48,472 nt of DNA, taken from positions 1 to 48,472 of the forward strand of contig NZ_LIQR01000232.1 in NCBI RefSeq assembly GCF_001418575.1, given 5' to 3'. The notes below the pieces were generated by a model that ran no database searches, was not told where the DNA came from, and saw nothing but the letters and a program-made list of their open reading frames with translations. Source of the DNA: Peterkaempfera griseoplana (lineage in GTDB: Bacteria > Actinomycetota > Actinomycetes > Streptomycetales > Streptomycetaceae). Below, one piece after another: positions 7,701-19,700 of the stretch. A program made the translations under genes and the position numbers. Positions within the stretch are counted from its first letter, which is position 1. The number at the start of each line of letters is the position of its first letter.

Positions 7701-10700
7701 ATCGGCGGGCCCTCCCGCGTCGCCATCCCCGATGTCACACACCTTTCCCCGTTCCCCGTGAACTCGGTGATCGAGCACAACGCCCTGCCGCCGATGCACG
7801 CCGGCACCACCAACCCGGTGTCGGGTACACCGCGGGCCACCGCGGGCAGCGCGGGTGGCGGCATACCGCGGCCCGGTGAGGTACACGTCACGGAGGGCGC
7901 CCCCACCCAGGCGCCCGGCGGCACGCGGCCGGGGACCCCGACGCCCGGCGACGTGCGGGTCACGGCAGGCGACCCCACCCAGGCGCCCGGCGGGACCCGG
8001 CCCGGGGGTACCGCGCTCAACCCCGACGCGCCGGTCGTCCCCGGACGGCAGCTCACCAACGCCGGCGGGGGGACGCCGCCGAACTCCGTCAGGGACCACA
8101 CCACGCCGGTGACGACCAGAACGACCGCGCATCTCGACGGGCCGCCGCGCAGCGCCGCCGACGGTCCCGGCAACGTCGCCGGGAAACCGTCCGGCCCCGA
8201 CGCGAACACCGGCGGGGGCAGGAACGTCTCGACCGACGCGGGAGCCCCGGACGCGGTTCCCGCGACCCCGGCTGCGGGGCAGCACGACAGTGGTGTGCGC
8301 GAGTACACCTCGCCGGGCGGCACGAAGTACCGGACCGACCGGAACGGGGACACGTGGATCAAGGAGAGCGGGGACTCGACGTGGGCGGCCGTGGTCCCGG
8401 AGCCCCCGAAGCTGCGCCACGACCTGCCCGACTCCGGGACCACCCCCCCGGCGTCGGTGGCGGCGTCGGCCGTCGGGAAGCCCTTGGCCGCGGCCGCCGA
8501 CGCAGGGCATCTCGCCGGCGGTGACCGAAGCGGCGCCGGACGTGGCGCCGACGTGGTGGAAGGCGCCGGGACCCGTTCCGGCGGCGGCCTGGACAGCCCG
8601 GGACGTGCCGCTGGTGCGGGCGCGGGTTCCGCAAGGGAGCCGGTACCGAGCCCGGGTCGCCCCGTGGCGCATGACGCGGCTTCCGGTGCGGAGCCGCCCT
8701 TGAGCGCCGGCCGTGCGGCGTCTGACGCACCCTCCGGCAGTGTGCTGCGGAGCGGCGGTCCCGAGACCCCGGCTGCCGGTCGTACGGCGGCGCCGGGCGC
8801 CGGTGCCGGGCACCAGGGCGGCCTCTACGGAGGCGGTTCGAGCGTGGCTGGCCCGAGGTCGCACGCCTACTCGCACCTCGAGGGCGGTGGCCCGAGCAGC
8901 GTGGGACGCGGCGCCGACGCGGTTCTCGGTGTCGAGCCGTCCCCGGGTGCCGGTCGTTCCGCGGTGTCCGACGCCGGCCCCGGCAACCTCGGGCGGAGCG
9001 GGGTTCCGGATGTGCCGGATGCCGTTCGCACGACGCCTTCCGACGTGTCCCAGAGCCAGCGCCCCGCCGGAGGCGGTGTCGGTGGCGGACGGCGCGCCGC
9101 GGGGGACGCCCCGATCGTCGAGCCGGTCAAGGCGCAGCCTGAGACCATCAGCCGTCGCCCTGTCGCGGACTCCCAGGACGACCATGCGAAGCGCAGGCCG
9201 AATGACACGTTCTTCGCGATGCCGACGCACCCCGAGGCGGTCGAGGGCCTGTCCCTGGTCACGCACTCCCTAGCGTCGGACGCGTCCGCGACGCCCGGGA
9301 TCAGCCGACACGACGTGGGCTCCGGCTCGTCCGTGAAGCCCGACGAGACTGCTCCTGCCCACTCCCAGGCGGACGCCGGCAGCCAGGGCCATGGCACCGA
9401 CGTCGTTGAGGGTTCGGTGGCACACGGGCACGGCAGCGGCCCCGACGGCCCGGCCGTACGCGACACCGGCGATGCGGGCGCGACCGGCATCCACACCCGC
9501 GACGACGTCGCGGCCAGCGGCAGCGGCAGCGGCGACACCCTGCGGCACGAGCCCGCGCCCGTGAGCCCCGAGGACATGACCGCGCGGAACGCGCAGTGGG
9601 ACACGTTCAAGCAGAACCAGGTCGAGCGGCACGCCCCCGTCGTTGAGGCGGAGTCGCGGCTGGAGAGGTCGGTGGACCTCGACGCGGTCTGGCAGCGCGG
9701 CTACGACAAGTTCGTCAAGCAGAACCGGGTGGGGGAGCTGCTGGGCCAGGGCGCCCAGCCGCCGCGCGACGGCCACCTGGTCAAGGGCGCCCAGTACGGG
9801 TGGCGCAGGGCCATCACCCATGAGTTCCGGAACGAGGTGGCGCAGAACGGGCACATCTCCGAGGGCGCCTACAACCGGATCGTCGACGGAGCCGAGAAGA
9901 ACGCCTACAAGCACATCCTCCGGGCCCATGACATCGAACGGTTCGCCGCCCACTTCAGGCAGCAGGCCGACGCGTACCGGAACGGCGGGGGCAGGTACGG
10001 CGAGTTCCTCCCGGAGTACGACCGGGCACCCTCCAGGTACGTCTACGATTCCAAGCTTCAGACCTACGTCAAGGACGACCTGAAGCTCTACGGCCAGCCC
10101 GAGGACACCCCCTCGGGGCCCGTCGGCAAGCTCAAGGGCGGGCGCGACGGCTCGGACCCCGACGACTTCACCTTCATCGAGTACAAGTCGGACTCCGACG
10201 TCCCCGTCGACCACTTCCGCGACAAGGCCCACGACTTCAACCCGCTGGAGCGGGACTTCATCGACAGGGTCGACCAGCTCAACGAGGTGTACGGCAAGTA
10301 CATCCACGACGCGAAGAACGACGGTGGGCCGAGCTCCGGGACGCAGCGCGAGCTCGACCGGCTCTGGGGCGGGATGCAGGAGAAGTTCGACCGGATCGCC
10401 CAGCGGGAGCACGACATCCAGGCCGTGGTGGGGCGGCGGGTCGAGGACCTCATCGAGCGCCACCTGGAGGGCGGCGCGGAGACGCTGATCTCGGACACGC
10501 TGACCGCGGACTCCGCGACCCGGTTGCGGCAGGACTTCCTGCGCGACCTGCGCGACCAGCACGACACGTGGTTCCCGAACGGCCGCGCCGAACCCTCGGA
10601 CGGGTTCCTGACGATGAACGAGCACTCGGACGACCTCTGGGTGACGATCGTGGACAGGGCCGTCGACCAGTTCCCGGTCCGCATCGACCGGGAGAAGTTC

Positions 10701-13700
10701 ATCCAGGCCGCGGTGGAGTCGGAGTCCGGGTTCGCGGACAGGTTCCTGTCCAGCCAGCGTGAGGATCTTCTGACGTCCCTCGGCGAGGACGGGCGCCAGC
10801 GGGTGCTGGCGGACTACCTGGACAACGCGCGGATCTCCGCCGGCCGCCACTTCGACCTGAACCTGGATCCCCGGCGGCGCACCGGCGACGGCCCCGCGGA
10901 GCCGTGGACCACGGAGCGCGACTGGCTGCGGTCGACCCTGCCCGACACGGTTCTTCACGACGCCCGTCTCCAGGACGTGAACGTGACCGATTCTGCGGTC
11001 GGGTTCAACGAGGTCATGAGTCACGACTACGGCTTCGGGTACACCGAACTCCGCACCGAGACCATCGACAGGCTGGGCAACGACTTCCGGGTGGAGCGCG
11101 TCACCCGGTACGACGCGCTGTACGGCCCCGAGGGCCACCGGACGGACGCCTGGCTGGCGCATGCGGGGGACGGCACTTTCCGCTCCAACCTCGACCACGT
11201 CCTCTCCGGCTCGCCGTTCGATGTCCTTCCTCAGCGGGGTGCCACTGTGCACGACGCGCTGGCCGACCCCGACGGCACGCCGGCCAGGGCCGCCGACGAT
11301 TCCGGGGCAGGGGCGTCCGGCCGGGAGCAGCTGATGGACGTCTACCGGCAGGTCCTGCAGACCTCCCTGCTGAACCAGGTCAGGCATGAGCTGCCCGAAG
11401 CGATGCGAGGGCACGTCACGGCCGGGCAGATGGGCGATGCCTTCCGCACCCTGGCCGGGGACGGCGGACCGGAGGCGTTCGTCTCGCTCTCCGACGCCGA
11501 CCAGGCATCGGCCGTCGCCACCCACCTCGTCGCCGAGCAGGTCCAGAGCCGGCTGCCCGGCACGATGCGGCAGGACTTCTCGCTCGATCAGGTGGGCGAC
11601 GCCTACCACGCGGTGCTCGAAAGGCACGGCAAGTACGTGGTCGACCTGATGTCGCCCGACGAGGGGGTGAAGGTCGTCGCGGACCATCTCGCCGGCAAGG
11701 GCACCGACAAGCTGGTGTCGCGCGTCCTGAAGGACCACCAGGCCGCTTCCGCGGCGGCTGCCGCACAGGCGGCGCAGGCCCGGGACGTCAGACGGCACCT
11801 CCCCGAAGCGTTGCAGCGCCGGATCACCGACGCTGCCATCGCGGATGCGTACAGCGCGCTGGCGCAGAGGCAGGGACAGCCGACGCTCGAGGACGTGCCG
11901 CAGGTCTCGCCCGAGGCCGTCGCCGGCCATCTCGTCAGGGCCGAGGTGGCCGCCGGGGTCACACGCCATCTGCCCGAAGCGAGCCGTGACGACTTCTCGC
12001 GCGAGCAGATGGACAACGCCTACACCGAGTTGGTGGAGAGGCACGGGCAGCCGCTTCTCGACGGAATGCCGCTGTCCGACCGCGCCGCCGCTGTGGCGGA
12101 CCACCTGGTCGGCAAGGACACCGACCAGGTGTTCGCCGGGGTGCGCCGCGAGCGCGGCCTGGGCGGCTATGCGCACGCCGGACGGCGGGCCGCCCTGGTC
12201 GAGCAGGTCAAGGACCGGCTGCCCGAGGCCGTGCGCGGCGACTTCACGGCCACCCAGGTGGAGGACGCCCACGTGTCCCTGGTGGAGACGCACGGGCAGA
12301 CCGCGCCCGACCGGCTGGGGTCGGAGCGCTGGACGGAGGCGGTCGCCGACCACCTCGTCGGCCGGGACACCGACCAGCTGTTCCGCCGGGAGCTCGGGCT
12401 GGGCGACTACGCGCAGGCCGGACGGCGGGCCGCCCTGGTCGAGCAGGTCAAGGGCCAGCTGCCCGAGGCGGTGCGTGACGACTTCACGGCCACCCAGGTG
12501 GAGGACGCCCACGTCGATCTCGTCGAGGCGCACGGACGGTTCGCGCCCGATCACCTGAACCCCGCCGGCTGGGCGCGGGCGGTCGCGGACCACCTCGTCG
12601 GCAAGGACACCGACCAGCTGTTCGCGGAACTCCACCGGGACCCCGTCGCGGACGCCCCCACCTTGGCGCACGCCGTCGACGCCCTGCTGCAGCGGCACAC
12701 CGCGTTCCGATTCACCCGTGAGCAGGTCGAGCAGGCCGTCGCGGAGCTGGCGGAGCAGCACGCGGAGATCACCGACCTGCCCCGGAGGCAGTTGGCCGTA
12801 CGGGTCGGTCTCCACCTGGTGGAGCCCATGCAGCAGCTGGCGAAGGCCACCAACCAGCTGCTGGTGAAGAAGTACTGGGGCAGCGGACTCGAGGACTCCG
12901 AGATCCAGCGAGCGCACCGGGAACTGGTGGACGAGTTCGGCGCAGGGTTCCTTGAACTCCCGGTCGCCGACCAGGCCGGGATCGTCGCCGTCATGACGGT
13001 GACCGACCGGGACGTCCTCCGCGACGTCCGGTCCCGCATGAACACCGGCGGCCGACTGACGCAGGGCCATGTGACCCACGTCCACCGCAGACTGCGAGAG
13101 GAGGAGGGGACCTCCTTCTGGCGCCTGACGTTCGACGCACGGGCCGACGCCCTGGCCGACCGCCTGGTGCAGCTGCTGCAGATGGCCCCCAAGGTCAACG
13201 AGTTGCTGAGCGCGCTCACCGGTACCGAGGCCACCTTCCGGCAGGCGGCGGATGCCCACAGCCACCTGCTGCGGCACTACGGCTCCGAGTTCACCTCGCT
13301 GGAGCCGGGTGCGCAGATCAAGGCGGTGGCGGATCAGGTCGTCCGGACACGACCCGTCCCCCACGAGGAGTACGAGACAGACTTCGCCGGCTTCAACATC
13401 GAGGACCTGATCGCCAACCGCACGGAGTCGAAGGCCAAGCACAAGGAGACCGACCTCGAAGCGCTGACCGAGCCCGTCCACGAGGCCTACCGGACCCAGG
13501 AAGCACGCACCGCAGCGGCCGTCGCCGAGGCACGCAGGACGACCGTCGACAAGGCAGCCCAGGCCAAGGCCGTCGAGAAGGCTGTCCGGACCGAGGCGGC
13601 ACGCACCGCGGCGGTCGTCGAGGAGGCACGCAGGCAGGCCCGCGAGGAAGCCATCCGGACCGAGTCCGCGCTGCGCGGCTTCACCTCTGCCGAGGTCGAG

Positions 13701-16700
13701 CAGGCCCTCGACATCGAGCAGCGCTACGGGCTCCGCCGAACCGTGGTCGGCAATGACGCCAAGGCTGCCGCGCAGCGTCAGCAGCGGCTGAACGATCTGG
13801 GCCGCATCGCAGGCGAGCTGCGCGGGAGCGGTAGGACCGCGGCGGAGCGGCTCGCCGGGAGGCTCGCGGGTGAGTGGAGCAGGCCGGGCCTGCTCGGCGG
13901 CAGCCCCGCGACGGCTACGCGGTCCGTCGACCAGGCGCACGCGACGACGGTTCCCGCGACGACGGTTCCCGCGACGACGGTTCCCGCGACGGTCCACGGG
14001 ACGCCTGAGGTGCTGCTGTCTGCCGACCCCAAGGCGTTCCTGAACGCGAACGTCCTGTCGATGAACATGAGCGCGGCGCTGGAGATCCATTCCCCCGGTG
14101 TGACGGCGTACGACCGCAGCCAGTTCCTGGAGGCGCTGGACGCGAAGGATCTGCCGGAGCACCGGTTCGTGGTGGTGCGCCAGGGCGAGGACACCAACGG
14201 GAAGCCGCGGTATGTGCTGGCGCCCGCGGTCGAGTGGTATGTGCAGCAGTACGGCGCCACGGAGCTGAACCTCCCGGAGGGTCTGTCGCTTCCGGCGGTG
14301 CGTGCCGACGGCGAGTACGTGAACGCCGTGTACGTCCCGTACCTGACGGGCACGACGCGGGACTACGCGCAGCAGGTCGGGCACACCGCGATGCTGCGCC
14401 GGCCCGGCGAGTCCGATCCTCGCCTGGTGGTGACGCCGACGATGAACGGGTGTGCGTACACCCTGACGCGGCATCAGGATCCCGACAAGATCAAGGTGTG
14501 GCACTACCAGTCGCCGGATTCGAACATGCCGGGCCCGGTGCAGTTCAGGCGTGAGCAGCGACCGCTGGACTGGTTCGGCGTGGGTGAGTACGCCAACCCC
14601 AAGGGCGAGATGTTCGAGGTCGCCAACCTCATGTGGTACGGGCCCGGCGGATGGGAGTTCATCGGCCAGGAGAACGAGACGACCTCGACGGACACCTCGG
14701 TGACCTTCGTGAGGGTCCGCAGCCGTGCCGCGGTGATGCAGCCGGGGCGTGAGGCCAAGCAGATCGCGCGTGCGTACCAGTCGCTGCCGCGCAGTGAACT
14801 GCGCGACTGGGAACTGCCCCAGGCGATGCGGAACATCGCGGCCACCAAGGGCCAGGCCGCGGACACGGCGGTGCTCCGGCAGGTGTGGAACAGGATCGAG
14901 AGGCACCTCAAGGGCGAGATCCGTCAGCTCCGCAATGTCGCCGACAAGGGACAGCTGCGTGAAATCCCGGACAAGTTCGAGAAGGAGCGGCGCGCACTGC
15001 GCGGGGGCCTGGAGGACCTGATCGCGCAGGCGAGTGCGGCCGCCGCGCCTGAGGCGGCGAGGTCGGCCGATGTCCGGAGAGCGGTCCTGGAGCGCCGTCA
15101 GCTGGCTGTCGACATGGTGAACCAGTTCATCGACAAACCGGCGAAGAACTGGATCAACCTGCTGCGGAGCGAGGCGGCTCCGCCGAGCCCGAAGACGCTG
15201 GCCTCCACATACGCGCTGAAGGCGCGCGAGGAACTGGACGGCAACTACTCCACGGTGAACCTGGAGATCACGCGCGTTCTGGGGCTGAAGTCCTCGAACA
15301 AGATGAAGGACTATCTGAACGCGCTGACGGAGACTCTGCGTGAGGCCATCCGGAGCGAGATCGAGGCTCTGGGCAAGGTGGACGACCTCGCCCGCCTGAG
15401 GGCTCTGGCTGCGGAGATCAAGACACGGCGTCAGGAGCTGTTCGTCTTCGAGAAGGCGCGATTCCAGGCGGAGACGGTGAAATGGTCGGGCAAGGAGCAG
15501 AAGGAGGCGAAGAACTTCGTCGGCCCGATCGACACGTTGCTGATGGCGCTGGTCCAGCCCCGGATGGACGACTGGATCACGGATCTGCAGCGGGAGGCGG
15601 AGGCGCTGGCCACAGGTAGTGCGTGGCAGCGGCTGCCGCTCGGAGAGCAGCTGGGTCTGGGGGATGTCGCCGGGCAGCTGCCCACGGCTGTCCGGGAGGA
15701 CGGCTTCCTCGAGGTGCGGGTGCAGGAGGCCTACGACGAGCTGAAGTCGCCCGCGCGTGCGCGGCCGCTGGACCAGCGGGTCAATCTGGTCGCCCATGTC
15801 CTGATGGGTGGGAAGTCGGCCACCACGGATGTGGACCACGACTTCGTCGCGAAGGTGAACCGCCGGCTGCCGAAGGAGCGGCGGGTGACGTTGGAGGGGG
15901 CGCAGGAGGCCTACCGGGATCTGGTCGCTTCCCGAGGTGCGACGTTCACCGGTGAGAGCAGGAACAGTCGGATTCAGGACGTCGCCTTCCATCTGTCAGC
16001 CGGGGACACCACCCTCGCTCCCCTCGCTGTTCCGAGGTCCGCGAAGTCCGCCGACGTGGTGCCGGAGGTGTCCCGGCCGCTGGGTCCGCAGGCGCGGCGG
16101 CAGGTGTCGGACGCAGACCGTACGGAGCAGCTGTACGCGGTCGCCGAGCCGCCGCACGCCCAGGAACTGGTCCGTGAGCTGCCGCTCATGTCGCCGCAGG
16201 ACCGCGCGAACGTGCTGAACGGCCTCAGCCTGGGGCACCGCCGGTGGCTCGCGCAGCATGCCCCGCTGGTGGACGGGCTGCGTGCGGCGCTGCCGCCGCG
16301 GGAGTTCGCCGAGACCGCGGCCGCGCTGCTGGTGCAGGTGGACGCACGCGCACACCAGCCCGCCCTGGCCCGTCAGGAGGCCCAGGCGCAGGTCTTCCGG
16401 ATGGTGCAGGACCCGGATGTCGCGGCCCGGCTGCTGAAGAACGGCTCGCAGGTGTTCGTGGTGCCCAGGGACGTGTCCGCGACCGATCTGCCGCCCTTCC
16501 GGCAGTGGAGTGGTGTGCGTGCACAGGATTCCGCAGGGCAGGGCCGCCTCTACGACGACATGCGAGGGCTTGCCACGGAGCATGCCGCTGTGTCGGAGGA
16601 GAACCTGCTCGGCGAGGACACCACCGTGGGTTCGAGCCGGGCCCTCACCGACGGCTACTCGTCGGCCGTTCATGAGTTCGCCCACGTCCTGCACCGTTTG

Positions 16701-19700
16701 GGGATCACCGAGAAGGATCGGGCAGCGATCAAGGACAGCTTCGACCGGCGGACCGACCGCCCGAAGGCCAGCTGGCCCGACGGCACCAACAAGGTCGAGA
16801 AGGGCGTCGTCACCAAGAGCTACTCCGCTCAGAACGAGTACGAGTACTTCGCCCAGCTGACCAACGTGTGGCTGGGGGCCAACACCGGCATCGACGCGGA
16901 CACCGGCAAGCGGCGCAACAACGGGGACGTCTGGGTGCGCAGGCATGTGCCCGAACTGGTACCGCTGATGGAGCGGCTCTTCGGGAAGGACCCCTCGGCG
17001 TTGTACCGGGGCTCGGCCAACCCGGTCACGGCGACGCGTGCCGACAACGCCATGTACGACGGCTTCCGCGACTTCATGCAGCAGACGGACGCGCCGCAGG
17101 GCCGGGCGCGTCGGTTTCCGCCGCCGCCCGAGGGCGTGAAGGTGCCTGGTGTGCAGCATCTGGAAGGTCGAAGCCTCCAGGAGGAGTCCGCGGCTGCGCA
17201 GCGTGAGGCCACGGACTCGTCCGAGTCGATGTCGGGCGTGTCCCAGCCGTGGCTGCGGCAGCTCCCGGCGGGAGAGGCCGAGGCGGACGGATTCGTCCGC
17301 TCGGTGAACACCCGGCTCGAGAGGCTGCGGCACGCTCCCGCATCACCCGAGGCGGTGCGGCAGGTCTACGCGGTGCTGGCCGTCTCCGAGAGTGCGCAGT
17401 TCATCGAGGGCAGCGCCGCCGACCGGCAATTCGCGGTCGCCGACCACCTCGCGCGGCTGCGCTCCGTCGCTCCGCTCACTGCTCCCAAGCCCGCGAAGTC
17501 GGCCGGTGGAGCGCCCGCCGATGTCACCCGTCAGCCTGTGCGCAGGCGGTTGCAGGACACCCGGATCTACGGCCGGCCGGGCGGGCTGCGCCGGCCCGCG
17601 GAATCGGATCAGCTGGCGCTGGAAGACGTCTTCCCCCGTGCCGAGAACGGCAGGTTCGAGCGTTTCCCCAACCCGCGTGGCCTCACCTACCCGGCGGCGG
17701 GTCTTGCCCGCTCGTTGAATGCGGCTCGTGTGCGGAACGCCCTTTTGACGGACATGGGCAGCGCGAGCTGGCTGCAGCGCATCAACAGGGGCTGGCGGCA
17801 GGACCCGGCCCGCCTGTACAACTGCCTGGACACCGCCGCCAGCGTGCTCGCCTCGTGGTACGGACAGCCCACGATGGCTGCCCCCGTGCACGCCGAACCC
17901 GGTGTGCCGCTGAGGGTGGAGCAGGACGGCCCCACACGTGTCTCCAGGTGGCTCAACGCGGGCTGGCGGACGGGCCAGGACTGGGAGGCCGTAGCCGCGC
18001 GGGTGCGCGACGGCGGTCACGGTTCGTCCGCCATCGTGGTCTTCCGGCTGCCGGGGGGCGCTGTTCATGCCGTCAATGCGCTCAACTACGACGGGCGAGT
18101 CGTGTGGGCCGACGGACAGCGCGGGCGAACCAACGAGAGTCCGCTTTATCAGGGCGAAAGCTTCATGTCCATCGAGTTGGACCCGGAAGGCCGGCCGATC
18201 GACCGCCGGCCCCTGCTCGAGGAGGTCACGGCTCAGAGCCGCGGAGTCCGGCCGTCTCCCAGCCAGGTGGACCACGCTGCCGCCGCAGCCATGGACTCCG
18301 AGCGGATCCTCGACGATCTGCGTGACATGCGGCTGGACCCACCCCCGCAGTCGGGCCGACCGAGGCTGCAGGCCGACACCTTCACGTCGCGGCCGGGTCC
18401 GTCAAGGGACCTTCACACGCCGGTCGCCTCCACGTCCTCCGCATCGCAGACGCGCGACGGACACGGCGGTGTCCAGTCGGCGGGTCCTGTGGGAGGCAAG
18501 TATGCCCGGATGAGGACGGTGGCGGGTCATGCGGGTCTGATCGCGCACGATGTCCGAGGTGATGGCAACTGCTTCTACTACTCGCTCGCCTCGTTGATGG
18601 GGTGGGACCAGACGCAGTCGCTGGCGGAGGCAGCGCAGAGTCTGCGCAACCATCTGGCTGATGTCCTGCCGGATTACTGGGATGAGATGCAGTACCACCT
18701 GGTCCCCATGTACGCGGATGGGCTGACGCCTGACCCTGCCGAGGCGGATCGCATCGCGCAGAAGCTGGCTGACAGCCCGGACGGGGGCTATGGCGTGGTG
18801 GTTTCCGCGATTGCACATGACATCCGCTCGTCGGGCAGCTTTGCCAATACCGGTGGCGATGTCGCTCCGATACTCGCGGCGCGTGTATTCGGCCTCTCTC
18901 TGAATGTGGTGGAGGCTGCGAGCTCGGCGGTGCACCGCATCGGTGACGGACCGACGGAGCTTCACCTGGTGCGTGACGACGAGGCGTTGCACTGGATGCC
19001 GGCTCGGCCCGCAGATCCGGGCTGGAACCTGGAGCAGGCGAGGGCGATGCTTGCCGCGCAGTCGCATGCTGCCAGGAATGAGGTGGAAGCGTCGGCGCAG
19101 GCCGAGGCTCCGCAGCGGGCTGCCAGACGGCTCCCGTCGACACCGGTGGCGCAGGCCCAGGGTCCGCAGCGGGCTGTCAGGCGGCTTCCGTCGACACCGG
19201 TGGCGCAGTCGGAGTCCGGGGGGCACACCCAGGAGCAGAGCAGGGGCACCGACACGGTTCGGCGGCCCAGGGTGCTTCCGCAACTGCCTGTTCGTGAGAC
19301 CGGGACGACGCAGGATCCGGCGCAGGCGGAGCAGGATGCGGCCGAGAGGGCGGCCGACTTCTTCAACCTGACGGACAGCGCCGCCAGTGCGGCTCGCGAG
19401 AACCGTCGGCGTGCGCGAGACCAGCGTGCGGCTCGGGAGGCCTCCTTCGGGCCCCTCCCGATGCCGCCCGCGCCCGAGGGGGTTGCCACGCACACCCCGA
19501 GCACGGCGCCGGCCCCCGCCGACCTGACCTCCGGAACACATTCGACGGTCGGGATCGGCGACGCCTCGGCCAGGGCTTTCACCTGGTCTCGCCCCACCGC
19601 GAGAGAGGTCATGAAGCGCGCGTTCCGCTGGTGGCCGGTGAGTGAACTCCAGCGGATGCTCGAAGACCAGGACCACGGATCCAGCTCATTCGTCACCGGA

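Noticed and set aside
9270..15992. A 2240-codon minus-strand frame opposite the giant effector
   Set aside because: Long antisense frames are expected in very GC-rich genes; its translation is rich in Arg/Gly/Leu/His/Val without motifs, while the plus strand shows several recognisable domains.
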